In this document: in pieces, positions 34,017 to 46,919 of the stretch
Position numbering within the stretch: the stretch's first letter is position 1
How the letters are laid out: each line of letters starts with the position of its first letter
Assembly: GCA_034440575.1 (NCBI GenBank)
Contig: JAOTOL010001062.1
Coordinates: 40,001-104,000 of the forward strand
From: Imbricaverruca yamaguchii
Lineage: Eukaryota > Arthropoda > Thecostraca > Neoverrucidae
DNA: 64,000 bases
Reading direction: 5' to 3'
Notes under the pieces: generated by a model
What the model saw: only the letters and a program-made list of their open reading frames with translations
What the model was told of the DNA's origin: nothing
Database searches by the model: none
Position numbers and translations under genes: made by a program

Positions 34017-34022
34017 TATATA
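34017..34022 (-). promoter_or_regulatory. TATA box of the CUB-serine protease
   Basis: On the minus strand GGTATATATTGAC places TATATA about 45 nt upstream of the ATG (33973). A start near 33990, at TCACAGAC, would give a 5' UTR of under 20 nt. The position and short leader fit a highly expressed secreted-enzyme promoter. The start site is inferred. Confidence 0.6.
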
Positions 34023-34376
34023 CCAAAAACCACGTGCCGGCGGCCGGGTTGCACCTTCATCTATCACCCGCAGCTGCCTGCGGGAGGCGGCCCGGCGGTG
34101 CAACTCACGCCCCCACGCTCCGGCCGGCCGACGACGGTGCATCTTTTTTCTCTGTGCGTCCGTCACGGTGGGGCGATGGATGGTATCCGGAACGAGTGTT
34201 GCATGACCGGCGTCTCGGCGTCCCACACGACACGGCCAGGGTCAGGCGAAGGGCAAAGGTCAGGCAGAGGGCAAGCGTTTGCTGACACCAAAGGTGTGGT
34301 AGGTGACAGGTGTGCAAGGCTGACGACATTTTCTTCGCCGGACGACAATGCAACACTCGTTCAAATGCGATAGTAC

Positions 34377-34534
<158 letters not shown>

Positions 34535-35117
34535 ATGCACTTGTAATTTGTGTATACCGAGGACATGAATTGTATTATAAGGACTTTGTATGCAGCATTG
34601 TCTGATGCTTATCAGTCCCATGACGAGTTTTCTGGATATTCACGGTTTTCATCATATACGTGGCCGTGTGTGTCAAGCAGGTATGGAAGTGTGCACTGCG
34701 CAGGTAAAGTGTTAACAAGCCGAAGAATTTAGTCACATCCAAATTCCTGGTGAAGGATGAATGAGTACTTCCTTTGGCACTTGCTAGTTGCCGTCTGGGA
34801 GTGCAAATACGTTGAGTGACATTATTGATCAGATGCAACCAGAAGTATTTTTTTATTTTCCCTTCCAATATCATGCTTATGGTGGCTAAGTCGGTATGGT
34901 AAAGGTGACTAAGATGATGGGACCACTTATTTTCTGCGCAAATGCTTACTTCTCATATTGTGAGCGACATATAAAACGGCCTTTAACAAAGGGCAACATT
35001 CCACAAAAAAATGTTCAAAGAGGAAAAGATAAATGCAACATAACCAAACCTAGCCTAGTAGATCCTACCTTTGCACAAAATAATGTTAAAAATATAACTT
35101 TACAACAATATTGTGCT
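34535..35117. other. Intergenic, nothing recognised
   Basis: Reading frames here lack domain character and no repeat shared with other regions was found before the D element starts. Confidence 0.4.
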
Positions 35118-36004
35118 TTAACACGCACCCTGGAGGACCTCGGAAAACTACGCGCACCGGAAGGGGGGGGGGGGCGGGTTCCGCCCCCTACGACCTCGGC
35201 TCCCACTAAGGTTAGAGCAACGAAATGCGCAGGGCGGATGGGCAGGATAGTGAAATATGTCGTGTGCAAATTTCATGACCTTCGGTGAATATCTTCAAGG
35301 TCAAATGAGGTCAAAACAGCAAATGTTTCTGGTTTTGCGTGGCTTGGCTTTTCATTGTTATGGATCGCTGTGATTGTGTTTAAATGCTCCAAAATTGGCA
35401 TTAATGATGTTTTGAACGTTGCTAATGATACAATACAGGTGCCAGATCCGCCATTTGATCTCAGGTCCCCTATCTAGGAGCACTTCAGGTCATTACCTGC
35501 TCCAGATACCGGAACCGGGCTGCCGACCAGACTGCTCCGTTGGACGGCTCAGCACAATGTGCTTCGCAAAGAAGGGAGTGAAAGACATGAATAAAGTATG
35601 GAAATGCTTTGGCACACAATGGCAAACAGTAGATTTCAGGATGTGTAGGGAGTAACATGCAAAGTGATATCAATCGCATGCCAGTCATTTGCATTTATGA
35701 CAACATTCCAGTTGACCATGTTTGGTTCCATTAGCCTGTCATGAACTTGACCTGACTTGACCTCGGCGACTTAACATGACTTTTAAGTTATATAGCATAA
35801 CAATATGCATCAAACAAGTCGCTATTGTTGTGAAGAACACCTCCCTTTTGTCAATATACGGGAAGGCCACCAGCGCCGATTTTTGTGGTCTGGAGCTGCG
35901 AATTGATTTTATTTTAACGGCCCCTAACTTGAGACATTTTCGGCGAATTTCCATTTTTCTTACTTTAAGCAATGCGCCGGTCATTTCGAAGCATGTACGT
36001 AAAG

Positions 36005-36075
<71 letters not shown>

Positions 36076-36531
36076 CCTACATTGACCGCTATAATATGGA
36101 GTTATGTTCGAAAAATCGGAGGGGTGGGCTAATTTCGCCATCCCCCCACCAGGACGTGTGTTAACCTGTCATGAACTTGACCTGACTTGACCTCGCTGAC
36201 CTGACATGACTTTGAAACATTAGAGCATAACAACATTCATCAAACAAGTCGCAAGTTTTGCAAAGAACACTTCATTTTTGCCAATATACGGGAAGCGCAT
36301 CAGCGCCGATATTTGCGGTCCGGAGCTGATATTTTTTGTTAACTTTAGCGACCACTCACTCGAAAAATGTTTGGTCGATTTTCATTTTTCGTTCTTTAAA
36401 CAACGCGGCGGTCATTTACTAGCAGGTACAGAAACAATGGCGTATATCGGCCGGTAAAATCCAACTCCTCCAGTTATCTACGAAAAACTGGAGGAGTTGG
36501 CGGATTTCGCCCCCTCCAGGACGCGTGTTAA
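35118..36531 (+). mobile_element. TTAA MITE family D, copy 3 (longest)
   Basis: TTAA at 35118-35121 and 36528-36531. Termini are TTAACACGCACCCTGGAGG and, reverse-complemented, TTAACACGCGTCCTGGAGG. GC hairpins lie next to both. The right half consists of two diverged copies of one module (about 35700-36163 and 36164-36531), both ending in a hairpin and a GTTAA junction. A (TA)n tract (36010-36072) has expanded within the first module. Non-coding. Confidence 0.9.
36010..36072. repeat. (TA)n microsatellite inside the D element
   Basis: Uninterrupted TA repeats that the other D copies lack at the same point, so the expansion came after dispersal. Confidence 0.95.
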
Positions 36532-36764
36532 GTAGACAAGGAGACACGCTTTTCACATATTTGCCTCAATGAAGCAAAAACAAATTGATTGGGTTCGGTT
36601 AAATTAGGCGAATTAAGTATTTTTCAAGTTCGATTTTTTCAGTAAAACATCCTCAATATTTTTCCTATTTTATTACAGAAAATAAGTGGTCCCATCATCT
36701 CAGTGATCTTCAAAAACGTGCTTTGACCAAGCGTGCTTTGACATTCCGAAGCAGGTCATTGACC

Positions 36765-36898
36765 TGATCGAAAAATCGAACGCCGTTTTCCGTTTGTCGC
36801 TAGGTAGCATAGTTCCAGAGATCTTAGTGGTGGGCAGTCATCTGCCCCCCCCCCGGACATGCGAAGCTGGCGCGGACCGCCGGACGTGCGAGTGTCAA
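36765..36898 (-). mobile_element. TTAA MITE family A, terminal fragment
   Basis: The reverse complement reads the family A left end (CACTCGCACGTCCGGCGGTC), then the GGGGCAGATGACTGCCC hairpin and the TAGCGACAAACGGAAAACG block. It is truncated after about 130 bp. Confidence 0.85.
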
Positions 36899-37584
36899 GA
36901 GTGATTTTCATACAATCTATTCTGCAAATTTACCCGTTTGGTCTGCAAAATATCATAGTTAACATTGGCAAATCTGAAAACTAAACCTTGGAGAAGAAGT
37001 TACCGAAATCCAAGGATTTATTTCTGGTGGACTACCCCTCTATCTTGTTGAAATCTACCGTGTCCCTGGTTTGTCCCCTACCCCACACACAAATTCGAAA
37101 CCGTGGCTACATCATTGATTGGAAAGGAATACTGCGCCGCTTCACAGTAGGCCGTTGCGTGATAGTTTACCATGTAGAACACGGGCCAGTGTTCAAGGAC
37201 ACGAATTCGCGGTGTTCTCGTGATATCACCACCAACTGGCCTATCGATTGTGTGAAGCCACGCTTAAGCACCCAAAGACAGAGCAGCATTTCAAGCTATA
37301 CTTGGTATGTTAGATTGAAACATGGACAGCACAATGACGCTAAATGAGGCCAGTGGAATGCACTTTCCAGCTCCGGAGCCACTCTGGAAGGTGTCGTCCA
37401 CATGAAGTCGATCGTGTAATGTTCGGTGCGACCGGCATTCCGGAAATGAACGTTCGACCGACGCTGAAACGACCGATTTCAATGCCGCACTTCTGAGAAC
37501 TGTCGGAGAACTGTCGGAAACAATCACCAACCAGTCTGCGCCAAACGGGATCGTTTACTACATAAAGTGGCATGTATAGGTGCA

Positions 37585-37586
<2 letters not shown>
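36899..37586. other. Intergenic, nothing firm
   Basis: No gene recognised. A roughly 33-bp piece (GCGCCGCTTCACAGT...GCGTTGCGTGA-like, at 37131-37163) recurs at 38247-38281 next to the 33-bp tandem repeat. Confidence 0.4.
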
Positions 37587-37639
<53 letters not shown>

Positions 37640-37657
37640 TGTGTGTGTGTGTGTGTA
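37587..37657. repeat. (GT)n microsatellite
   Basis: GT dinucleotides with one GCGC interruption. Confidence 0.96.
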
Positions 37658-38125
37658 TTCAACGCGATAGTACACCGTGCATGATAGATTATCCTCCACA
37701 TGGCACGGTATGGCTCCATCACTATGTTGTGCATCTGGCGTTCTCGATGCGAGATAGCGCAAAATTTGCCGATTTTAATCTATAAAAATATGATGCATTG
37801 ACGCTGTCGGCTCCAGGTGGTAGCAGTGGACGAATTATATGCATTAGCTGTGCGGTCATTGGAGGGTATCCTCAGACAGAGATTAAAACCGAACAGAAAA
37901 ATTATGTGGATGTGGGAGGGTGTAATGTCGAAGCCAGACGCCATCAAAAACAACTTGAAATGGTGCTAGGATCTTCGCGTCCCATCGTCGTCCATGCTAC
38001 GCCGACTTGAATTGATCCCTACAAGCTAGAAACAAGCCGTGCCTCTCTGGTACGCTCGGTTATTGAGGAATCTTTCATGGTATCTTTACTGTGGCTAGTC
38101 ACTAGAAACGTGGGCGGTGCTGTTT

Positions 38126-38257
38126 CACACAAATAATTACTGGTAGGTTGTGCCGCTTAACACAAATAATTACTGGTAGGTTGTGCCGCTTAACACAAAT
38201 GATTACTGGTAGGCTGCGCCGCTTAACACAAATAATTACTGGTAGGCTGCGCCGCTT
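38126..38257. repeat. 33-bp tandem repeat, 4 copies
   Basis: Each unit contains CACAAATAATTACTGGTAGG and TGCGCCGCTTAA-like sequence with single-base differences. The unit is a multiple of 3, giving an 11-residue peptide repeat, but there is no other sign of coding. Confidence 0.93.
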
Positions 38258-38671
38258 CACAGTTATGCGTTGCGTGACAGTCTGTCTACGCTGTTCCAGC
38301 CTTGCATTCATCAGTTGGCCAAACACCATTGGCATCCACTGGGCTCCTGCCGACAAACGACAATTGATGTCTGCGGATTTCGGACTTCGGCAACACGGAA
38401 TGAGCTAGAAGGATTGTGGGAGCTCGATTGAAAATGATGTAGCCAAAGCAGAGGGGAGGGTTATTATCTTGCCCTGAAATAATAAGACCATTTCCAATTT
38501 TGCACTTTTTATAAATTTACTTCTAGGTCTTGCTCGGATGGCTTGATAGTCCAGGATCCGATTGGCGAGCAGAGCTTGTTGCGCGAGCCCTGACAGCATC
38601 ACCCGCTCCATGGATTGCAGTTCTGCAGTAGAAATTTCGCAACACGCTTCACGTGCTGTCAATGCATTGGC

Positions 38672-38868
38672 ACGGCCAAGGCAGCTCTCGAGCTTGTCGT
38701 GTCAGTTGCCAACTGACTACCAGCCAGGGGCTAGAAGCGAGCGCGTGAGGCGGCCTGAATGCCGTCCGACCAGTACGGGGAGACCAGCACAGGCCAGTGC
38801 CCAGTCCAACTGAGCTGCCGCGGCGGCAAATACCTAGGCGGCACTTGCTTGCTTAATTCGGATTCATT
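38672..38868 (-). mobile_element. SINE family B, partial copy
   Basis: The reverse strand contains GGCAGCTCAGTTGGACTGG, CACTGGCCTGTGCTGGTCTC and TGGTAGTCAGTTGGCAACTG, matching the head and body of the SINE B copies at 415-760 and 54640-54810. Confidence 0.65.
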
Positions 38869-38890
38869 CAAAAATCGATTGGATACCTGA

Positions 38891-39882
38891 TTAACACGCA
38901 ACCTGGTGGTGGAGTGGGGGGAGGGAGAGGGGAGCGAAATCCGCCCACCCTCCGGGTTTTCGTGCATAACTTCAGATTTTACCGGCCGATAATCGCCATT
39001 GTTTGCGTATATCGGCTAGATCCTTAGAAAGGATCGGGCCGTTGTTTAAAGCAAGAAAAACGAAAATTGGCCGAAAATTCTTCACGTTGGGGACTGCTAA
39101 GTTCTTAAAAATCGCAGTGTCAGAGCAAAAATCGGCGCTGATGCGCTTCCCGTATATTGGTAAAAGGAAGTGTTCTTGGGAACACTAGCGACTTGTTTGA
39201 TGTATATTGTTATGCTATATACTTTAAAAGTCATGCTAGGCCACCGAGGTCAAGTCAGGTCAAGTTCATGATAGGTTAATGAAACTAAACTTGGTCAACT
39301 GGAATGTTGTCATCAAATGACTTTCATACGATTGATGTCACTTTGCATGTTACTCCCGACATATCCTGAAAAGTCCTGTTTGTCATTATGTACCTAAGCG
39401 GTTCCATCCTTTTTCATGTACTTCACTCCTTTATTTGCAACGCCGATTGCGCAGAGCCGCCCAACGGAGCAGTAGGGCGGGTGGCCCGGTTCAGGCAACT
39501 GGATCAAGTAACGACCTAATAAAGTGCTGCTATATTGCTGACCTGAGGTAAAATTCCGGATCTAGCATCTGTATTTCATCGTTAGTAATGTTCAAAACAT
39601 CACTGATGCCCACTTTTAAGCATTTGAACACAATCACAGCGATCCATAACAATGACGAGCCAAGTCACGCAAAACCAAACAACTTTGATATTTTGACCTC
39701 CTTTGACCTGGAAGGTATTAACCTAAAGTCGTGAAATTTGCACACAATAGAGTTTACTACCGTTCCCATCCACCCTACGAATTTCGTTTCTCCAGCTTTA
39801 ATAGGAGGCGAGATCTTAGGGGGCAGAATCCACCCAAGGCTGGTGCGCGTAATTTTCAGAGGCCCTCCAGGGCGCGTGTTAC
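38891..39882 (-). mobile_element. TTAA MITE family D, copy 4
   Basis: TTAA at 38891. The far end carries CCTCCAGGGCGCGTGTTAC, with the last base of TTAA lost. It contains a single right-end module, unlike copies 1, 3 and 5, which have two. Minus orientation, non-coding. Confidence 0.85.
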
Positions 39883-40965
39883 GCACGGCCTAGGTTGCCT
39901 GATATATAATTATGTATGTATATATATATAGTGTGCACTGCATTGGAAGTGACATGCGTGGATATTTGCACGGCTAAAATAGTTTTTCAAGCGAACACTA
40001 ATCAACTATTCAACAATAAGAAATTTTTAGTTTTTTCTTGCTTCAGCACAATATGTAAACTCACCATCCGTTACTCTTGCTGCGCAGCCTCACACTCAGG
40101 CGTTACGTCAATCTGGACAGTTTACCAGATGGACCACGAGTCAGCGTTCATGGATGGGAATTCTCCTCGGCGATGCTCACGCGACTGTTTCCTATGCAGC
40201 CTTTATGAGGACAGGCAGGTCAGTCCTGTCACTGTCGCTGCGAGTCGCACCGACACCATTGGATCGTTCACAGCTCAGGCATGGGCTATCACTTAAGTTA
40301 TTTTGAAAAAGGAAAACTAGTCAGCTTCAAGGAATTAGGATTCAGTAACGGTGAAAGCGACAGAAGAATCGGAAGGAGCGCAAATACGATGGCGAAGTGA
40401 TGGAGCCGCTATCAGGCCGAAGGCCAGTTGTGCACGAGGACAGGGTGAAGGGTCTGGCCGCAAGCGGTCAACCACTCCAGAGGAGAATACCGCAATTGTT
40501 GATGTGAATTTTACATTTTTACTCTGTGCCATTTTGCAAGTATCATTGCATGACATTTATACATAGGCATGTAACATCTTTGATAACATTTAATGGTCTT
40601 GGTAGTTACGACATGCTCAGGATTGCAATGCTTATTTGCTTCGTATCGTCCTTTGTGCAGACTGAGCGTTTCCAACGTTCTGTGACATATGGTGATGGGC
40701 AGGATTACGTTTGCTGGCAGTATCCCATGGAAGTCCCGGATATTTTATCTTCTTTTCAATTGTAATAGTAGAGTCCTATGCATTGTTTGCGATGTTGAAA
40801 AGAAATGTTCGATGTGGGCGACTGGCTCAGGAGTGTTTTCAAGCAAGTTTTTCCAATCAGTGCCCGAGACTCCATGCAAAAGGCCAGCAAATTTGGCGTG
40901 GTACTAAATCCACCGTTGAATGGATAGCTCCACCCATTATTGCGCATGGGATGTGAGTGGCCATA
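39883..40965. other. Intergenic, nothing recognised
   Basis: Short frames only. A small TA-rich tract lies at 39900-39930. No protein family is recognisable. Confidence 0.4.
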
Positions 40966-40975
40966 CATATATATG

Positions 40976-41052
<77 letters not shown>
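40966..41052. repeat. (TA)n microsatellite
   Basis: Alternating TA with a few ACA/GTA interruptions at its left end. Confidence 0.97.
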
Positions 41053-41056
<4 letters not shown>

Positions 41057-42085
41057 TCACGTTGGCGTGTCTTGTTAAAGACCATGTCATATCTTGGTTT
41101 TATGAGCTTTTTTGGCATATCTTTCCATCTCCCGGATTGTTCGTCTTTGCTCTTTATTAAGTCGTAAAGTATTCGTCCTATATTGTTCAGGTATTCTTAG
41201 CGTTTCGGTGTGCTTTCACCATTTTCCAAAAAAAAGTTTCGGCATTCCTATCACAGTTTACACCAATCTGCGGTAAACAAACAAAAAATGATCAGAAGTA
41301 AATCATGTTTAAGTTCAAGATCACACTTATTGTTGCCAGAAGCTCTTCTGGAAAGAAATGCTAATCCAGACTTACATTTCGAGAACATCACGTCACTTAC
41401 ATCACGAGTATGATGTCAACGAAAACAATAGGTGAAGCATAACAATACGCCAATAGGAATAGCTTCGCTGGCTGTTTACTCGCGGGGACCAAAGAAAATG
41501 TCGCTTTCGCGAACCATTCAGTGTTTCTGCCCACTGAAAATCACCCAATTGCAACCAGCAGCGCCGAAGATTTCTGCCAGGATCTGAGCCTAAAATATAT
41601 TCCAGACTGGCATCTCTTGTCAGAGCGGTCTGACTGGCCATGCTGACGCCTCCCCCCCCCCCACCACGGACAAGTGCTGACGCCCCCCCCTTTGGTCATG
41701 CTTCGATAAATCCTCTCCCGAACCAAGAACTGTTCCGTCCCGCCGGGGAAACGTGCGCCCTCCCCATTACGCTATTATGCTGTAATGCTATTCTGGGAAA
41801 TTGCCGGGGACTGATCTTTTCCTTGGGTGTTTAACACCGCCCCAACGGCTCGTAAGATGCAGATGATATAAATGTAAATAAACTTCAATTTTCACCATAA
41901 TTATCAGTCACCAATGCACCAATTTGTCTCAAGTTTTTCACGTTTTCTATTTTCCGGTGGATGAAAGCATCACTTCATAAAAATATCATACAACAATACT
42001 TCCCAGCTCTACTCAGGTGAGGCACTGCCTCAGTGCCCTACATGGACCGACCGCCCCTGGTAAACACCCCAATGCAGCCAAGCGA
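41053..42085. other. Intergenic, nothing recognised
   Basis: No domain-bearing frame. C-rich runs lie at 41645-41695 (CCCCCCCCCC and ACGCCCCCCC). Confidence 0.4.
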
Positions 42086-42258
42086 CCCCAAAGCTCAACA
42101 GTGCGCAACTAGTTGCTGCATATGGCACGTACACTTGGGAGAACGGGTTCGAGTCTCACCTGGCGCTACTCTTCGCCCGCGACCAATCGGCGTGAGAGAT
42201 TGGCGACGCTGCATGACTCAACGGTTGATGTGTCGTAAAAACCAATAACCAACCAACT
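42086..42258 (+). mobile_element. SINE family A, copy
   Basis: B-box-like GGTTCGAGTCTC near 42148 is followed by ACCTGGCGCTACTC, then GATGTGTCGT and a tail AAAAACCAATAACCAACC. The order and sequence match the SINE at 59725-59898 on the opposite strand. The A-box half is degraded. Confidence 0.65.
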
Positions 42259-42289
42259 TGAGGGAACGGTTTAGATATAAACTGTTAAA

Positions 42290-43350
42290 CGGGAAGGGGA
42301 CCGGGGAAGGGGACCGGGAAGGGGACCGGGGAAGGGGACCGGGGAAGGGGACCGGGGAAGGGGACCGGGGAAGGGGACCGGGGAAGGGGACCGGGGAAGG
42401 GGACCGGGGAAGGGGACCGGGAAGGGGACCGGGGAAGGGGACCGGGGAAGGGGACCGGGGAAGGGGACGGGGGAAGGGGACCGGGGAAGGGGACCGGGGA
42501 AGGGGACCGGGGAAGGGGACCGGGGAAGGGGACCGGGGAAGGGGACCGGGGAAGGGGACCGGGGAAGGGGACCGGGGAAGGGGACCGGGGAAGGGGACCG
42601 GGGAAGGGGACCGGGGAAGGGGACCGGGGAAGGGGACCGGGGAAGGGGGGAAGGGGACCGGGGAAGGGGACCGGGGAAGGGGACCGGGAAGGGGACCGGG
42701 GAAGGGGACCGGGGAAGGGGACCGGGGAAGGGGACCGGGGAAGGGGACCGGGGAAGGGGACCGGGGAAGGGGACCGGGGAAGGGGACCGGGGAAGGGGAC
42801 CGGGGAAGGGGACCGGGGAAGGGGACCGGGGAAGGGGACCGGGGAAGGGGACCGGGGAAGGGGACCGGGGAAGGGGACCGGGGAAGGGGACCGGGGAAGG
42901 GGACCGGGGAAGGGGACCGGGGAAGGGGACCGGGGGGACCGGGGAAGGGGACCGGGGAAGGGGACCGAGGGAAGGGGACCGGGGAAGGGGACCGGGGAAG
43001 GGGACCGGGGAAGGGGACCGGGGAAGGGGACCGGGGAAGGGGACCGGGGAAGGGGACCGGGGAAGGGGACCGGGGAAGGGGACCGGGGAAGGGGACCGGG
43101 GAAGGGGACCGGGGAAGGGGACCGGGGAAGGGGACCGGGGAAGGGGACCGGGGAAGGGGACCGGGGAAGGGGACCGGGGAAGGGGACCGGGGAAGGGGAC
43201 CGGGGAAGGGGACCGGGGAAGGGGACCGGGGAAAGGGACCCGGGAAGGGGGCCGGGGTAGGGGACCGGGGAAGGGGACCGGGGAAGGGGACCGGGGAAGG
43301 GGACCGGGGAAGGGGACCGGGGAAGGGGACCGGGGAAGGGGACCGGGGAA
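42290..43350. repeat. 13-bp minisatellite, about 81 copies
   Basis: Unit GGGGACCGGGGAA with rare shortened or altered units, decaying to about 43425. It is stop-free in all frames, giving spurious frames of up to 432 residues (Gly-Lys-Gly-Thr or Pro-Arg-Ser type). Confidence 0.97.
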
Positions 43351-43670
43351 GCATCCGGTGAAGAATACCAGGGAAGGACACCGGGGAAGTGAGCGGGGAG
43401 GAATAACAGAGAAGGGGACCGGGGAAGGATTGGAGGATTGAGGGAAGTTTGAAGGTTGCATAGTGTTTTTTACATCGAAATAGTGGCTTCTAAAAAAAGC
43501 ATCCTGAAATGGCCGGCATCTAGTCATCAATACATCCCGGTGAACCAAGTTCAGCAAGGAAAATGACACCCATGCAGAGTCGCCACACCACGATCAGTTC
43601 AGGACATGGAGGACATTTTCGACTAGACGTTAGACACCGCACGGTGTCCAACGAAGAAGCATTAGTTTGA

Positions 43671-44876
43671 ACAGACACGGACGGAGGTCTGTACAGACAC
43701 GGACGGAGATCTGCACAGACACGGCGGACGGAGGTATGTACAGACACGGACGGAGGTCTGCACAGACACTGACCGAGGTCTGTATAGACACGGACGGAGG
43801 TCTGTACAGACACGGACGGAGGTCTGTACAGACACGGACGGAGGTCTGTACAAACACGGACGGAGGTCTGTACAGACACGGACGGAGGTCTGTACAGACA
43901 CGGACGGAGGTCTGTACAGACACGGACGGAGGTCTGTACAGACACGGACGGAGGTCTGTACAGACACGGACGGAGGTCTGCACAAACACGGACGGAGGTC
44001 TGCACATACACGGACGGAGGTCTGCACATACACGGACGGAGGTCTGTACAGACACGGACGGAGGTCTGTACAGACACGGACGGAGGTCTGTGCAGACACG
44101 GACGGAGGTCTGTACAGACAAGGACGGAGGTCTGTACAGACACGGACGGAGGTCTGAACAGACACGGACGGAGGTCTGTACAGACACGGACGGAGGTCTG
44201 TACAGACACGGACGGAGGTCTGCACAGACACGGACGGAGGTCTGTACAGACACGGACGGAGGTCTGTACAGACACGGACGGAGGTCTGTACAGACACGGA
44301 CGGAGGTCTGTACAGACACGGACCGAGGTCTGTACAGACACGGACCGAGGTCTGTACAGACACGGACGGAGATCTGCACAGACACGGACGGAGGTTTGAA
44401 CAAACACGGACGGAGGTCTGTACAGACACGGACGGAGGTCTGTACAGACACGGACGGAGGTCTGCACAAACACGGACGGAGGTCTGTACAGACACGGACG
44501 GAGGTCTGTACAGACACGGACGGAGGTCTGTACAGACACGGACGGAGGTCTGTACAGACACGGACGAAGGTCTGTACAGACACGGACGGAGGTCTGTACA
44601 GACACGGACGGAGGTCTGTACAAACACGGACGGAGGTCTGCACGGACACGGACGGAGGTCTGCACAGACACGGACGGAGGTCTGTACAGACACGGACGGA
44701 GGTCTGTACAGACACGGACGGAGGTCTGTACAGACACGGACGGAGGTCTGTACAAACACGGACGGAGGTCTGCACAGACACGGACGGAGGTCTGTACAGA
44801 CACGGACGGAGGTCTGTACAGACACGGACGGAGGTCTGTACAGACACGGACGGAGGTCTGTACAGACACGGACGGA
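43671..44876. repeat. 22-bp minisatellite, about 55 copies
   Basis: The unit reads CAGACACGGACGGAGGTCTG plus TA, with mostly single-base variants (CA for TA, CAAACACGG, GATCTGC). It lies about 320 bp from the 13-bp array. Frames of up to 503 residues are artefacts. Confidence 0.97.
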
Positions 44877-44879
44877 CAG

Positions 44880-45920
44880 ACAGGCCACGTGTGCCGACAG
44901 ACAGCGCAGCCAACTGTTTGTCGATACAGACTTGCATAGAATAAATAAACAATGCACTTGTGGCCCTTGCAACTTCGCGTTGATGTAATAGAACTGCAGT
45001 GAAGAAAGTATATGTCACAGGACATTTGCACAGGTGGTCATACAAGTCGTAATACAATACAGCCGACGAGCAGTAAATCAGTCTGGCTCGGGCGGCGCGT
45101 CAGGCAGGTGCCGCCGCAGGTGGCGCAGGTCAGACAGGTCAGACAAGTGGCGACCGATGGTCGGCACGGGAAGCCGTAGCAGCTCGGGTGGCAACGAGTT
45201 GTACAGCGGTGGGGGCCCAGCGGCTATGGTCGGGACGGGAAGCCGTAGCAGCTCGGGTGGCAACGAGTTGTACAGCGGTGGGGGGCCAGCGGCCAAGTCG
45301 TCTCTTCTTCACCTCAGTGCGAGTCCGGGGGACAGACAGGTGGTGGTTCTGACGGGTGGTTCGGTCGCCGGTCTCCACCACGGTGGTGAGGCGATGAGCC
45401 GGTGATTCCGGCTCGTCATGACGGCGCACCTTGTGCGTGAGGCACAGGATGTGGTATGGACTTTTTCTGAGTGTACAGAAAGGTGCATAGCACAGTGCGG
45501 AGAACTGGCTAGGTTCTCCATACTGAGCGAACTCAGTCTCCTCAACAGATCAGAAACATGATCAAATTTCGCGGCTACTTTTGTTGTGTAATAAATTTGG
45601 GTCTCCATGCGATATTCCGTTACCGTATTCGGAAATACAGCAGGGAATCTGCGATAAGAGCAGGGCATCAGCCAGCACGAAGGTGACAGAAGGTAGAAGG
45701 TACCCCGTCACATGTGCCCCGTCACATGTGCCCCGTCACCTGTGCCAGACCGCACATAATTCGAAAACAATTCCGAGTCACTTCTGAGACGTACAAGTTC
45801 CAGCTGAACGACCAAAACTATGTTCGAGATTCTTGCTTTCCTAAATTGTGAGCATATGTCGCAAATTTCCGCAGCAATGTACCGGATGTTGCACAAATCC
45901 TGTTCGCTGCTCAAGAGCAT
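44880..45920. repeat. Intergenic with 66-bp tandem duplication
   Basis: Two copies of a 66-bp unit lie at about 45165-45295 (ACGGGAAGCCGTAGCAGC and GAGTTGTACAGCGGTGG in each). A 14-bp unit CCCCGTCACATGTG repeats three times at about 45703-45744. No other features. Confidence 0.75.
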
Positions 45921-45923
45921 CAG

Positions 45924-46915
45924 CTAAGCCTTTGCAGTGCTGATTTTCAGTCCCTTTGCTAGGAAGTCACTTAAATCCGAGAATACAAGGTCCAAGATTG
46001 AGCCATGCCTGGTAGGTTCCGTTACAGATTGGTGTAAGAACAGGTCCTCTTCAAGGCATTTCCTAAACATTTTGCATGATGGGGAGTCAACACCAACATT
46101 TTCATATCCTTTTAGATTAAAGTCACCAATAATAAGGCAATTCCTCCGAAAGTTTCTACTGATTTTCTCACAAATCACCTTATCAAGCTCCAGTTGCTGA
46201 GAATGTGGCAGGGTTCCAGATCGGTAGAAAGCTTCTATCCTCAGTGTATTGCTGTTGCCTTTTCCCACAGCCAGTCAAGACTCAACAGACACATTTTTAT
46301 CCCCACCTACTACTTTTTGAGAACTGAATAAACTATTCAATTAGAGCATTACACCACCCCCTTTCACTGCTGGACCCCTATTGCATGAAAATATATTGTA
46401 TCCCTGGATCTCATAGTCCTGCAAGTTATCTCCAAAATACCCCTCACTGACCCATGCCTCCGTAATGCAAACAAAATCTGGTTCCTCCTCACCAACATAA
46501 CACTTGAACTAATCAAATTTGAATCGGATTCTCTGAGCATTAAGCATCATACACTTAACATATGCTCCATAACCACCTTCGGCTTTTTCATGCTGAGGAG
46601 TTCTTTTATCAGTGGATGAACAACCACTCTGCCTCCTTCAACTCCTGCTGTCCCTATCTGCTGACTTTGAGGTTTTATTGCCTTGGCTGACACTATTGGA
46701 ATATCCCTGAGATGGCAATGCAATTTCATCCCTCCCCACCCAATTTCGTAGTTTCCCTGAAGGACATGCTCGTACACTTTGTCTAACACATGAACCCCCT
46801 TCTCAGATAAGTGCAGGCCATCCCTCTGATAGAGGCCCCAGGATCCATAATACCCGCACCACTCATCAACAAATGTGAAACCTAACTCATGACAGAGCTT
46901 ACCCACCCTGGGCAT
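45924..46915 (-). pseudogene. CR1-type LINE remnant: esterase and endonuclease parts
   Basis: On the minus strand, 46915-46547 reads FVDEWCGYYGSWGLYQRDG followed by LHLSEKGVHVL. This is the C-terminal block of the GDSL-type esterase carried by CR1-group LINEs (Asp-x2-His catalytic pair as RDGLHLS). Further on, 46268-45924 reads RNCLIIGDFNLKGYENV and RHGSILDLVFSD, the endonuclease domain. Between them the frame is interrupted by stops near 46500-46270. The RT is absent. This is a decayed 5' part. The CR1 RT tail at 7020-7415 belongs to another copy. Confidence 0.75.
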
Positions 46916-46919
46916 TGGC

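Noticed and set aside
37567..37785. Cys-Val repeat protein
   Set aside because: Translation of the (GT)n tract.
42218..43569. Long frames (367-432 residues) in the 13-bp array
   Set aside because: The unit has no stop in any frame and 13 is not a multiple of 3, so all frames on both strands open together. This is an artefact of the repeat.
43520..45057. Frames up to 503 residues with repeating CTDLRPCLY-like text
   Set aside because: Produced by the stop-free 22-bp array. All three minus frames and one plus frame are open at once.
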